Assembly: GCA_030760725.1 (NCBI GenBank)
Contig: JASWHV010000011.1
Location: forward strand, 17,943,501-18,007,500
Direction: 5' to 3'
DNA length: 64,000 nt
From: Neostapfia colusana
Lineage: Eukaryota; Streptophyta; Magnoliopsida; Poales; Poaceae
This document shows positions 1-12,055 of this stretch, in pieces (position 1 is the first letter of the stretch; each line of letters opens with the position of its first letter). Under the pieces are notes generated by a model that was given only the letters and a program-made list of their open reading frames with translations, did no database searches and had not been told where the DNA came from. The translations under genes were made by a program, and so were the position numbers.

Positions 1-2520
1 TATGCTTGGGAATCTCCAAGAAGTTCGGAATGAACCTTCGATAATATCACGTGAGTCTGAGAAAACTCCGTACCTCATGAACAGTTCTTTGGGACTTCCA
101 ATTCAGCACTTGTGTGATTTTACTCGGGTCTACAGCAATGCCCTCCGCTGAGATAATATGCCCGAGAAAAGGCACTTGCGATATCCAGAATTCGCACTTG
201 CTGAATTTCACGTATAGCTTGTGGTCCCGCAGCTGTTGCAAGACTGTACGCAAATGCTTCTTGTGTTCTTCCTCCGACTTGGAATATACCAATATGTCGT
301 CGATGAAGACCACGACAAACTTGTCCAGCTCCGGCATGAATACCGAGTTCATAAAGTACATGAAATGAGCTGGAGCATTGGTGAGGCTGAAGGACATGAC
401 CAGGTACTCATACAGTCTGTATCTCGTTCAGAAAGCCGTCTTCGGAATATCCTCAGCCTGTATTTTAATCCGGTGGTACCCGGATCTTAAGTCCATCTTG
501 GAAAATATCTTTGTTTCGACCAACTGATCAAACAACATGTCGATCCGTTGCAACGGGTACTTGTTCTTGATGGTTACGGCGTTTAATGGATGATAGTCCA
601 TGCAAAGCCGCAACGTCTCGTCTTTCTTCTTCACGAATAACGCTGAACAGCCCCATGTCGAGGAGCTCGGCCTAATAAAACCCTTTTCCAGCAGGTCCGT
701 TAGCTGTGTCTTCAGTTCAGCCAATTTCTTGGGCGCCATCTTGTACGGCATTCGGGATATTGGTATGGTTTCTGGTGCAAGTTCAATCTTGAACTCCACC
801 TCTCTGTCGGGCGGCATCCCCGGTAAATCATCCGGGAACACGTCAGGGAACTCACGGACTACTGGAATGTCTTCCAATCTGATGGTTGTGGATTGATATA
901 CACTTGGAAGTTTTGTTTCTGGACTGTCCAGAAATGAAGAGTGTGACTCGTGCATTTCTGGGTGTAGATGCACGACTCGAAGGACGGTGTCTAAAACAGC
1001 TCCGTGGCGGGTTAATCACGACATCCCTAAGATGACATCGACCTTCTGTCCCTCTAAAATTATGAGAGACGTAGGGTATACTCTACCCACTAAGCATAAT
1101 GGTACCTTGGAAACCATCATGCTTGCTGAAATCTTCCCACCCGGTGAACAAATCAAATATGGACTGTCAGTGGGTAGTATTTGCAAGCTGTGTTGAGCAC
1201 TGAAAGCTTGGCTAATAAAATTGTGTGTGGCGCCTGAATCAAATAATACTATGGTGGGACGCTGGTGGAGTTGGAACATACCCGCAAGGATCGGCTCTCC
1301 CTCCGGCACGTCTTCTATTGCAAGTTGCTGGACGGTGCCGGGCTTAGGGTTTGCGCGCCGCGCAATAGTAGTGTTCTGGGGCTGATTCCTCCCCGGAATT
1401 TGTGGTGCAACTCCGCCGCCCTGCCTCTCAGGACAATTGTTGGCGAAGTGTCCTGGGCGACCACACTTGTAGCATGTGGCTGCTGCTTGTCCGGTGCTTT
1501 GGGGACGAAAGCCCGGCATGCGCTGCTGAGGTACATACGCACGCGGCATCGCCCGCTGCTGCTGTTGTTGTTTCGGAGGTGGTACTGGTAGTGCCGGCCT
1601 GAATGCCGGTGGAGAATATGACCGACTGCGCAATGGCATCGGCCTTTGTGGTGGCTGCTAGCGTGGACCTGATGGTGGGCGATTCACCATCCGGTATTTT
1701 TGAGATGGACCACTTCCTTCTCCGCTGCTTTGCGGCGCGCTTCGCTTCCTCTCCGCCGCCGCTAACTCCTTGCAGGAGTCCTCCTGAACAATAGCAGCAT
1801 CAATAATGTCATTGAGGCTGCCGCAATTGAACATCACCAGCTTGTCCTTCAGGAGCGGGTTAAGCCCCTGGTAAAAATGATCCCGCCGCTTCTCGTCGGT
1901 ATCGCCGTGATACGAAGCGCATAGCGCAATATCATTGAACACTCTGGAGTATTCCAGCGTGTTCCGGCTTCCTTGCTGCAGGCGTAAGAACTCCTGCGTC
2001 TTCCTCTTCATGAGACCCGGCGGTATGTGATAGGCCCTGAAGGCCGTCCGGAACTCCGCCCAGGTCATAACTCGCTCGGTGGGTTGCAAAGTACAATAGT
2101 TCGCCCACCAAGCGCTCGCGGATCCTTGAAGCTGTTGGGCCGCGAACTGAGTCTTGTGCTGCTCACTCACCTGGAGCAGCCCGAACTTCATCTCCATCGT
2201 GCGGAGCCAGTTGTCTGCACCGGGGGATGAGTAGCCAAAAAGTCGCAGTAGGAGCTTTGTTGGCGCTCCTCACGATCTTGACGCCTCTCTGGTCGAGACG
2301 TATTTGCAATGAGGGTTTGCAGCAACTACGTGTGCTGCTGATGAGAACCCGCCATCGCTGCCACGATGTCAGCCAAAGTAACCATTGGTGGTGGCGGTGG
2401 CGGTTGTTGCTGTTGCTGTTGCTGCTGTTGCAGTCCCGAGGAATCATCGGGAGGCTGTTGGGAGGTTTCTCCCCCCTGACTGGAACCCCCAATGTCCGGG
2501 TTGGCACGAGTGCGAGTCAT
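1..2520 (-). pseudogene. Element A gag-pol (gag, protease, RT; truncated by window edge)
   Basis: Gag starts at 2520 (MTRTRANP) and has a poly-Gln/poly-Pro stretch near 2420-2340. A stop follows at about 2326, and a frameshift between the FLATHPPV motif and the GADNWLRT motif near 2225. The Gag core covers about 2220-1700, the CCHC knuckle CYKCGRPGHFANNC about 1471-1430, and protease motif LFDSGATHNFIS about 1245-1210. RT has the usual chromoviral blocks, including MDLRSGYH near 500 and the catalytic FIDD near 300. Below 2225 one frame runs to the window edge, interrupted by TGA stops near 1000 (after ILGMS), 428 (after KTAF) and 50 (after LRLT). Gag packages RNA, and protease and RT serve particle maturation and cDNA synthesis. 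This copy cannot make an intact polyprotein. The bases just before the start codon end in TTTCAG followed by one A. Confidence 0.9.
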
Positions 2521-2795
2521 TCTGAAATTCAAAATAGCAGCGATCATCACATGTCATACTTAAAATACCATATGAAACAGTAGGTATTGAAGTGACACAT
2601 GAATAATTTGCACAACATTCACATATATTGATAAAGCATAAACTTTATACAAGATACATTATTCTCGGATCTCCGAGAAGTTGTGCTCATGTCGTCACTA
2701 CCTATACATACACTGCTGTTTACACAACATGTCACCGATTACAGAAGTTTTTCTCTTACACCACCCTTGCTGCCCTACTTGGCAACGGTAACCCA
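2521..2795 (-). other. Spacer between aORF and gag in element A
   Basis: A 275-bp non-coding gap between the end of the additional ORF and the gag start. It ends with a pyrimidine-rich tract and AG one base before the gag ATG, resembling a 3' splice site. Nothing else is recognisable. Confidence 0.5.
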
Positions 2796-3757
2796 CTACA
2801 TGGAGTTGAACTCGACCTCCTGTGGGTCGTCCTCCTCCGCTACCTCTACTGGTGGCTCCGGGTCCATGACCTCCTCTTCCGGTTCAGGTTCTCCCATTGC
2901 TGGAAGACCCAAAACCACATGTACGGCACCCACTATTTGTATGCCCATTACCGGAGGTACGAGGTCCTGCAACGCGTGCACCTCATCCATGGCCTGGTTG
3001 TAGTGCTCTCCCAGCCTTGCCCCTCCTCAATAGCGTCATCCCGCTCTTGACTGAGGACCTCGTTCTGCTGGGTCAGGGCCTGCACCTGTTGTTGCAAAGC
3101 CATGATGTCAACACGGCTTTTCCTCTTCACCTTCTTCAGACGATGCAACTGATTATGTTGTTCGTTCAGTCGCTTGATCATCAGAAGGAGAACATTGCGG
3201 AGTGCGCTGTGAGCACTCTCGAAATGATCTCCATGGCTGTTGCTCTCCTTGAGCTTCATGGCGAGACATTCCGTATGAACAGCTTGGCTGTCCATCACGG
3301 CCTTTCCCGCCCTCAATTGGAGGCTCAGGTTTGCCTCCGCGGGGTTGTACCTTGGGCAACCCGGATCTGTTGCCTCCATGTACCTTTCTCCCCACACATG
3401 ATTAGCTCGTCCCTCCACCGGAACGAGCACGTATGGAGTGCCCTCCATAGCTCTCACGTGTAGTTGGCAGAAACACGACATGGTGTTGCGGGCTGCCACT
3501 TGCCCTATTTCCCCCGGCTGTCTGCCCTTCACCGTGACGGTGAACGGCACCCAACCGGGTGACGTTGGTCCTGCAGGAACTTCGACATGGATCATCCACA
3601 TCTTGTTTCCCTCCTCCCCTTATTCCTTGGCTAGGTACTGTGGCATCTCACTGTACCCGAAATATTGAAGCATTTGCCTCAACACTTCCGGATAACCGCT
3701 GCGGTGAGAACAGTGGGACACCACCCACCCGTTCTCAAATTGTTTATCTGCTGTCAT
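2796..3757 (-). pseudogene. Element A additional ORF upstream of gag (coiled-coil, acidic tail)
   Basis: About 320 codons in the same strand as gag, not matching gag or pol. The start at 3757 is chosen because ATG directly follows TTTCTACAG. The N-terminal part has the motif YPEVLRQMLQYFGY, followed by an in-frame TAA at 3620-3622. The middle contains WMIHVEVPA and QVAARNTM. A strongly coiled-coil-like stretch rich in Leu, Gln and Lys (about 3160-3030) precedes a frameshift near 3015 and an acidic Pro/Glu-rich C-terminus. Elements B and D carry ORFs at the same place with weakly similar motifs. Additional ORFs are known in some plant gypsy elements, but I cannot assign a function. The identity as one decayed gene rests on frame continuity and position. 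Confidence 0.62.
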
Positions 3758-4034
3758 CTGTAGAAACATATTTGAGAAACTTCAAATATTTATTTGAACA
3801 GTAAACCATTGATTTATAACATAAAACATGTCATTGAACTCATAAAACTTGGAAACATAGTTCAAACTTAAACAAATTTGACTACTGATCTGCTGTCCAC
3901 TATGACAGCCCTGACCATTTTCCAATTCAACCTGATTTAGACCATGCTAAAGGCAAAACTAATTCTGGAGATCAACATCAAAGATAAAGTTATCCTCAAA
4001 AGCTTTCCAGAAAGTATTTACCTGGCCAAAGATC
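3758..4034 (-). other. Element A leader, part next to aORF
   Basis: AT-rich untranslated leader ending in a splice-acceptor-like TATGTTTCTACAG flush with the aORF ATG. It continues at 16245 beyond element B. Confidence 0.6.
4030..4034. repeat. Target site duplication of element B (left)
   Basis: AGATC lies immediately left of the TGTCACACCC terminus of element B and is repeated at 16240-16244 immediately right of the other terminus. Confidence 0.92.
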
Positions 4035-7000
4035 TGTCACACCCGGTTTTCCATAAGGAACACCCGAGCGTATCGTCACACGTATGCCAGGATCAATTGA
4101 CTCATACATGTGCCGACAATAGTGTAATATCATTATATTACAAGCCAAGTTTAACGTACAACATAATATTACATCATAGTACATGAAATATCAACTAAGA
4201 GTATCATTACACTATAACACAACAGCGGAAGACTACAACATGGATGCTCCAGTTCCACAGGCGTTGCCCGGGGGTTTCGCCAACCTAGAACAACTCCTCG
4301 GGATCGAAGTACTCCTCGACAAAGTCCACATCTTCATTTGCACCTGAGCCAACATATTATATCCAACAAAAACAAGTTTGAGTACCGAAGGTACTCAGCA
4401 AGTGTAGGAAAGAATGTTATGAAGGCTAATAGCAAGGAAGGCTAACATGGTTTATGCACTATGCATTAATCCTAAGCCTTAGCTTTGATTAGCAACCTAT
4501 CTTACTAAGTGATAATCCCACCATCATCATAATTAAGTCATTAGTGTTAGGTTACACCACCCAACAACCTCTTTCGACTCACATCCATGTTTCTCTAATC
4601 ATGGACAAGTCCAAGCCGCTCTTGACCGTGAGCACGGCTGTCATGACAGTTTGGTTCTCTGCAGAGATTGTACCACTTTACCCACAAGTAGTGATTTCAT
4701 CCCCTGTTGCCAGATGGACTAAGAAACCTCCCTGATATCCGTGGTTGCAAGCCACATTACACACTTCCTTTGGCGTGCGATCAGGAGATCACTACATGGC
4801 CTTTAAAAAGGGTCTACCGGCAAGTACAAGCCCACTGAGGTTTCACCGCTGTAGTTCCTGGGAGTAACCCTCCCCTACAGAAGCCCCCTCTTGAGCCTTG
4901 CAGTTCCCAGGGCAGTCAAAAAATGGACTCCCATTCCCCGCACCATCCAAATACTCATACTATACTGGCAAACTCCTAATTAATTGGCCAAGCTGCCCCA
5001 TCTCAGTCTTGTGGTGGCACTGTAAAGCCGGGTTAACTGTTCCATGAACTGGTCCTTAGAATCTAAGACAGGCACTAACTCATTCCCGAGTCTCGTGCAC
5101 AAAGAACCAACCAAAACAACCAGCCTGTCTAGATTCATAACAACATGACACACACTTGTGTCTTTCAAATAATCCACAAGACTAGTATCAACTATGTTTC
5201 ATTCATTTCTAAAGTTCTAAGCATGACTAAGCACATAAAATGATAACCATCAAATCCTATCTAATTCCCTCCATGGTTTTGCAAGGAATGAAAAGGAAAT
5301 AAAACTAGGGAAACATCCTACACTGGGTTTCATATTGAAGACAATCATGCAAATAATCTAACTACTCATCCTAGAATAGGAACAAAGTGGTCAATGGACA
5401 CTTGCCTTTAAATGAGGAGTGATTCACTTCAAACTCTTGATCTTGAAGGTTATGGAACAGTTCTTGGGTTGGTTCTATCCATACATATGCACACAAAATA
5501 ATGCCAAACATTACATAAGAATCTTAACAATGCACTTCAATCATATATATTTGATTTTACACCTACACTTACGGATTTCATGTTATTTCATGTGAGTTGG
5601 AATGAAAGTAGGTTTCAATTGGGTACCTATATCCTTCTACTTTACTATTGCCACAGCCAAACACTCATTTTCAGTTTGTGAGATGATTTGAATAAATTTT
5701 ATAATTTTATAGATATATATGTTAATTTTTATAATTAATTAAATCCTAAAAATCATTTAAATTATTACTATAATGATTTTCAGAACTCATATTTCTATTT
5801 TCTGCATTTCAGAACCTATTTAAGTGTTTAGAACAGTTTCCAAAAATTTTCTTTAACATATACTATTTTTATATATATTTCAGTATTTATTTAATACCAA
5901 AAAATGCATTTTCAGTCATTTAAATAATTATTCTGTACTACAGAAACTTAAAATACAGAAAAATATAAAACAGAATAATCTTATGCTATTTAATAAATTT
6001 CTACAATTTTCTAATGCCTATATTGTTTTTATTTTGATTTTTTCAGAATTAATTTAATACCAAATAAATATTTTCAGTCTCTGAAAGTTATAATTTTTAA
6101 CTTCAGAATTTGTTTTCTGTTCAAAATATTTTAACAATGCTTTTAATAAATTTCCCATATTTTTCAGAGATCATTTGGCCTATTTTGATTATTTTCAGAA
6201 TTAAAAACAGACTTTTAAACTAATTTGGACTGATTTGTAATACTTTCAGTTTTTCTAGGGTTAAAAATGCATTTACAGAATGTTTTTGCTAATTTTCAAA
6301 CTACACAGGGGCTGTTTAGTTAGTTTACAGTGAATTTTCTAAAATCTATAAAGCTTAAGGTTGATTGTGTAAAGTACAGGGACTGTTTCCTACTAATTTA
6401 AATCTCCAGAGGCTAAAGCGTTAAAATCTCAACGGTTATAACTAAATTGAATGTGGGCCGTCGGATCTGAGATCAACGGCCCAGATTTAAAATAACCGAA
6501 CCGGTACGCTCCTTCTAATCTTAACCGTTCACGCGAGATGGACGCTGCCGATTGCGCCACGTCGCCCTAACCCCTTCTCCCCCGCGTCCGGCGGCCGCGC
6601 GATCGCCGGCGAGCGGCGGCGGTGGCCGGAATCTCTCGGGTTTTGCCGTTTCTCCACCATTTCTTAATCTACTTGCGCCAGAAGAGAGAGGAGAGTGTGG
6701 GGAACTCACCTAGGGTAGTTTTGGAGACCGAATTTGGCCGGAGGAGCGTGATCGATGGCGACCGTGGGAAAACTCCGGCGATCTTCGTCGGGATCAATCT
6801 CCAGGCGTGTTTCTTCAGGGAATTTGATCGGAATTTCCTTCTGATGACCGAGGGAGGGATTAGGAGTCGTTAGAATTGAAGATCGTCGTGGATTTTTGAA
6901 GAATTGGGTTTGGAGGCGGTTTTTCTTATTCGGGCGAGATGAGTGGTTTCGGTGGGGGAAAAATGGCCGGGGTCGGGGGTATTTGTAGAGGGGGAGGCAG

Positions 7001-7209
7001 CGACGGTTTTGGAGGCGTCAGTTGAGGAAGGGGCGCCGCAAATTTGGCACATGGCCGAATTGTTTCTCACATGCAATAATGGAACGGAAATGAGAGAGAG
7101 AGGAGGGATGCGGTTAGGGTGAAGGAAACTGACCCGTGGGGCCCCTGGGCAGTGAGGAGGGAGAGAGGGAGGCGGTTTTGTTTCATTGGTGAGGGATTCG
7201 GGTATTACA
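4035..7209 (-). repeat. Element B 3' LTR
   Basis: A 3175-bp LTR, near identical to 13062-16239. It has a very AT-rich block at about 5640-6400 and a GC-rich block near 6500-6650. It begins TG and ends CA in both readings. No coding capacity of note. Confidence 0.95.
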
Positions 7210-7223
7210 ACTCTACCCTCCTT
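7210..7223 (-). other. Element B polypurine tract
   Basis: On the minus strand AAGGAGGGTAGAGT lies directly before the 3' LTR. This is the expected plus-strand cDNA primer site. Confidence 0.8.
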
Positions 7224-7251
7224 AAGAAAAATCTCGTCCTCGAGATTGGGT

Positions 7252-10200
7252 TTACAAAGGGAATAGATTAGGAAATTGTGATTTGAGTTCATCTTCTCTT
7301 TCCCATGTAGCTTCTGCCTCGGAATGATGTTTCCATTGAACCTTGCACATACGAATTATTTTGTTTCTGGTAACCTTTTCCATTGTGTCAAGAATTCTGA
7401 CAGGATACTCGGTATATGAAAGATCTTCTTGTACATCCAATTCATCCATTGGTATTTGCTCTTCTGGTGTTCTCAAACACTTCTTGAGCTGTGATACGTG
7501 GAACACATCGTGTACGTCCGACAATCGAGAGGGTAACTCTAACTGATAGGCTACCTCTCCTTTGCGTTACAGTATCTTGAATGGTCCGATATACCGAGGT
7601 GCTAGTTTCCCTCTTACTTTAAATCTCTTTAATCCACGCATGGGTGACACTTTGAGATACACATAGTCTCCCACTTCGAAGACTAGTTCTCTTCGCCTTG
7701 TGTCCGCATAGCTCTTTTGTCTTGTTTGAGCTATCTTTAGATTATTGCGAATTTCTCTTACTTTCTTTTCTGTATCTTTTAGTACTTCAGATCCAAACAC
7801 CTTATTCTCTCCTATTTGATCCCAAAATAGTGGAGTTCTACATCTTCTTCCATATAAAGCCTCAAATGGGGACATCTTCATACTTGCTTGGTAGCTATTA
7901 TTGTAGGAGAATTCTGCATATGGCAAATTCTTATCCCAACTCCTACTATTTTTGAGTGCACAAGCCCGGAGCATATCTTCAAGAATCTGGTTGGTCCTTT
8001 CGGTCTGCCCACCAGTTTGTGGATGATATGCAGAACTGAAATTTAATCGAGTTCCCATGGACTCATGTAATTTCTGCCAAAATCTTGAAGTGAACTGTGT
8101 ACCTCTATCAGATACTATCTTTTTAGGCACACCATGTAGGCAGACTATTCTCGACATATATAGTTCTGCTAGTTTGGAACCGTTATAATATTTTTCACTG
8201 GAATAAAGTGAGCAACTTTTGTCAATCTATCCACTATCACCCATATTGAGTCATACCCTGTTTGTGTCCTGGGCAAACATACTATGAAGTCCATCCCAAT
8301 TTCTTCCCATTTCCATTTAGGTATATTTAGTGGTTGTAATAGCCCTGCAGGCCTTTGGTGTTCTTCTTTGACTAATTGACATGTGTCACACAATGCTACA
8401 TGCTCTGCAACATCCCTTTTCATTTCGTACCACCAATACCTTGTCTTAAGATCATGATACATCTTTGTACTTCCAGGATGGATGGAATAATCAGAATCAT
8501 GAGCCTCTTTTAAAATTAACTTCTTTATTTCCTTGATGTCTGGCACACATATTCTTTTACCATGCCATATGATACCATTCTCATCTTCTCTAAATCCCGG
8601 AGCCTTATTTTCTTTGATCAACTCCTTGATTTCTTTGATCTTTTCATCGTTCTTTTGACCATTTCGTATATCTTGTTCTAGAGTTGAGTCAACTTCCATT
8701 GCTATGGCTTCGGTATGATTCACCAAGCATAAGTTGAGTTTTGCGAACTCTTCACAAAGTTGGGGTTGTAGATCTCTTATGGTTAACATGTTAACATGTG
8801 TCTTTCTGCTCAAGGCATCTGCAACCACATTACCTTTTCTAGTATGGTAATTGATTCCCACATCAAAATCGTTAATGAACTCCAACCATCTCCTTTGTCG
8901 AAGGTTGAGATCTGGCTGAGTGAAGATATACTTCAAACTCTTATGATCGGTATAAATCTCAGTTCTTTTACTCATTAGGTAATGTCTCCATAACTTCAAT
9001 GCATGTACAACTGCTGCCAACTCTAGATCATGGGTAGGATAGTTCTTCTCATGCTTCCGAAGTTGTCGGGAAGCATAGGCAATAACATGCCCTTCTTGCA
9101 TAAGCACACATCCTAATCCTTGCCCTGAAGCATCACAATATACAGAGAATGATTTCTCCATATCGGGCATAACCATGACTGGGGCAGTTGTTAACTTCTT
9201 TTTTAATTCTTGAAAGCTTGATTCACACTCTTGAGACCATACAAAAGCAGATCCTTTTTCTAATATCTTTGTGAGTGGCTTGGCTATTTTTGAAAATCCT
9301 TCAATGAACTTTCGGTAATAGCCTGCCAATCCTAAGAAGCTTCGGATTTCACCGACATTCTCTGGTGTCTTCCACTTTTGCACACCAGATATCTTTTCTG
9401 GATCAACTGATATTCCTCCTTCGGAGATAATATGTCCCAGAAAAGCAACTTTATTAAGCCAAAATTCACACTTACTGAATTTGGCATAAAGTTGGTTTTC
9501 TCTTAGCTTTTGCAATACTATTCTCAGGTGCTCTTCATGTTCTTTCTCATTCTTTGAGTATATGAGTATATCATCAATGAACACTACCACAAACTTGTCC
9601 AAGTATTTCATGAACACCTTATTCATAAGGTACATGGAATATGCCGGAGCATTTGTTAGTCCAAAAGGCATAACTGTATATTCATACAGTCCATACCTAG
9701 AAACAAAAGTTGTCTTCGGGATATCCGATTCTCTTATCTTTAGTTGATGATATCCGAAACAGAGGTCAATTTTGGAGAATACACATGCACCTCTTAATTG
9801 ATCAAACAAGTCCTCAATACGAGGTAAAGGGTACTTGTTTTTGATTGTCACTTCATTGAGGGCACGGTAATCTACACATAACCTCTTGGTTCCATCCTTC
9901 TTTGGTACAAATATGACCGGAGCTCCCCATGGTGAGGAACTAGGACGGATATACCCTTTCTCCGACAACTCTCGGATATGATCCTTGAGTTCTGCTAACT
10001 GTTGGGTATCCATCCGATATGGTCTTTTATATATGGGAGCAGTACCAGGTGCTAATTCTATAATGAATTCTACTTCTCAATCCGGTGGCATACCTGGTAA
10101 CTCCTCCGGAAATACATCTGGAAATTCATTGACCACCTTTATGTCCTCAATAACTACTTCGGTCTTGTTGAGTTGAACATTTCCAGAGGGTACTTGAATA

Positions 10201-11711
10201 GATGTGAACTCAACCTTTGTTCCATCCGTATGTGTTAGTTCCACTGTTCTCGTTGAACAATGTATAACTCTTTTATATTTGGTTAACCAGTCCATTCCTA
10301 AGATGATATCTATCCCTTGTGATTCTATCACAATGTGGTTTGCAAGGAATTCTACTCCATTAAGTCCTAGCTTTATCTTGGGACATACTTGTTTTGTCTT
10401 TATTTCTCCTCCAGGAGAATTCACTAATAACACTCAATTCATAGATGTAATTGGTAAGTTGTGCTTGGTTAGGAATTCCTTGGCTATGAATGAGTGTGTT
10501 GGACCAGAGTCAAACAGAATTATAGCAGGATGAGTATTTGCAGAGAACATACCAATCACCACATCTGGTGCTTCTTGTGCTTCCTCCATGGTCACATGAT
10601 TCACTTTGCCACGCACAAGATTTTGTGGTTGAGGTGGCTTCTTGTTGGGGCACCGGTCGGCATAGTGTCCCGTTTCTCCACAGTTGAAGCATTGTCCTGT
10701 GACCTTGTTCATTGGTGCTTTGTTGCCTGATGGTGCATTTGGAGGATTTGACCCTGCAGGACGAGGTTGGAAAGCAAGACGTTGTTGCTGCACTTGTTGT
10801 CTCTACTGTTGTGGTTGAAAAGTTGGGTTCCTAGCAGTAGGGTTGTAGCTCCTCTGAAACTGATTGGGAGCTATAGGTCGAGTCATTGCTCCTGTCGGCG
10901 GTGATGAGAATCGGGGCCGACTGTTGCTGCTAGAAGACTGTCCTTGCCAATTCATTTTCCTCTTTCACTCCTCAACTAACTTCTGTCTCTTTCTTTCCAC
11001 TATGAAAGCCTTGTTGATAAGCTTCTGAAAACTTTCATAGTCCATAGAGGACATGGCATATTGTATTTCGGAGTTCAATCCTTCAATGAAACAATCTTGT
11101 TTCTTCTCGTCAGTGTCAATATCTCCCGGAGCATAACGTGATAACTGGGTGAATTTAGTAAGATATTCCCTTACTGACATGCTCCCGTGTTTCAGATCGA
11201 GAAACTCCTTCCGCTTGTTCTTTATTTCTCCTGCTGGTACATAGTGGTTACGGAAGGCAAGTTTGAATTCATTCCATGAAATATTTTCTGGATCCTCATG
11301 AGCTCCTTTATATGCCGTCCACCGGTCTGCTGCAGATCCATAGAGTTGGTGAGAAGCAAAGAGTACCTTCTCACGCCCTTGGCATTGTATGATCTGCAAC
11401 TTGTTCTCAACATTCTTGAGCCAGTCATCAACTTCTCGTGGCTCGATGGCATTGTCAAACCTTGGTGGTTGGGTGCTCAGGAATTCACTTAACTTGGATT
11501 GACGGGGTGCATTTTGAATTTGTGGTTGAGGTTGTTGCATATTGGCCACCACTTGTGTCAAGTTTTGAATGAGTTGATTCTGCATGTTCATCATTTGTTG
11601 GATTATTTCCCCATCAGCTCTGCGTGCAACTCTTGGCTGCCATCCAGGTAAAGGGAACTCTGCAGCCTCATTGTTGTTGTTCCCTTCATTGCGTCTCCTT
11701 CTTCCTGCCAT
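7252..11711 (-). pseudogene. Element B gag-pol (gag, protease, RT, RNase H, integrase, chromodomain-like tail)
   Basis: One reading frame from the start at 11711 (MAGRRRRNEG, directly after CACAATAG) down to about 8170, then a frameshift and a second frame to 7252. Gag core lies about 11480-11000, CCHC knuckle CFNCGETGHYADRC about 10694-10653, protease DSGPTHSF near 10517, and RT with FIDD near 9570. RNase H starts near 9150 (YCDASGQG) and continues through LELAAVVHAL and TDHKSLKYIF. The integrase HHCC finger is near 8500-8380, with catalytic Asp in MDFIVCLP, Asp in VSDRGTQF and Glu in GQTERTNQ. The tail (about 7430-7270) has VRILD, VQWKHH and EATWERE, a chromodomain-like fold of the Del/Tekay type. 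Stops lie at about 10965, 10806, 10434, 10077 and 7567; several look like C-to-T changes of Arg or Gln codons. It copies and inserts the element; this copy is dead. Confidence 0.93.
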
Positions 11712-12055
11712 CTATTGTGAAAGACTATGTTTAAACTTAATATATAGATGTTCTCTTAAGTGTATTACATTATTCATAAACTTCACAATTCCTACATAAC
11801 AGTTACAAAAGTTTCTACTTGTTTATTATATGATCATGGTTGAAGCAAACTAAGCATTTATATTCCTTAATAGATAGTTACATACACTAACGAGGTTGTG
11901 AACATAAGCCTACGGCTTTCACAACTCACGTTCATACACTAACATACATTACATCATCAATCTAAACAAGTTCACTAATCAACCATTACACACTAGTCAA
12001 TACACTACCATACATACGTACTACACGAGTTACTACATAAACAAGGACACCTATC
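11712..12055 (-). other. Spacer between aORF and gag in element B
   Basis: A 344-bp AT-rich gap without coding signal. In element orientation it ends CTTTCACAATAG right against the gag ATG, a plausible 3' splice site. Confidence 0.55.

Larger units (their letters stand above)
1..4034 (-). mobile_element. Element A, 3' segment: Ty3/gypsy retrotransposon (family L)
   Basis: Minus-strand gypsy element that enters the window inside the reverse transcriptase/RNase H linker and reads leftward. From right to left it shows leader, additional ORF, gag, protease and reverse transcriptase. Its other half (leader, primer site, 5' LTR) resumes at 16245, because complete element B sits between 4035 and 16239. 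Its reverse transcriptase is very close to that of element G (57.1 kb), and its 5' LTR is of the same ~4-kb type as those of G and I. The 3' part lies outside the window. Confidence 0.88.

Noticed and set aside
2326..2450. Poly-Gln/Pro stretch as a separate simple-repeat gene
   Set aside because: It is the low-complexity N-terminus of the element A gag, in the normal position.
4544..4735. Conserved small ORF in both LTRs of element B (also 13570-13761)
   Set aside because: Conservation is only due to the two LTRs being recent copies; no independent family support.
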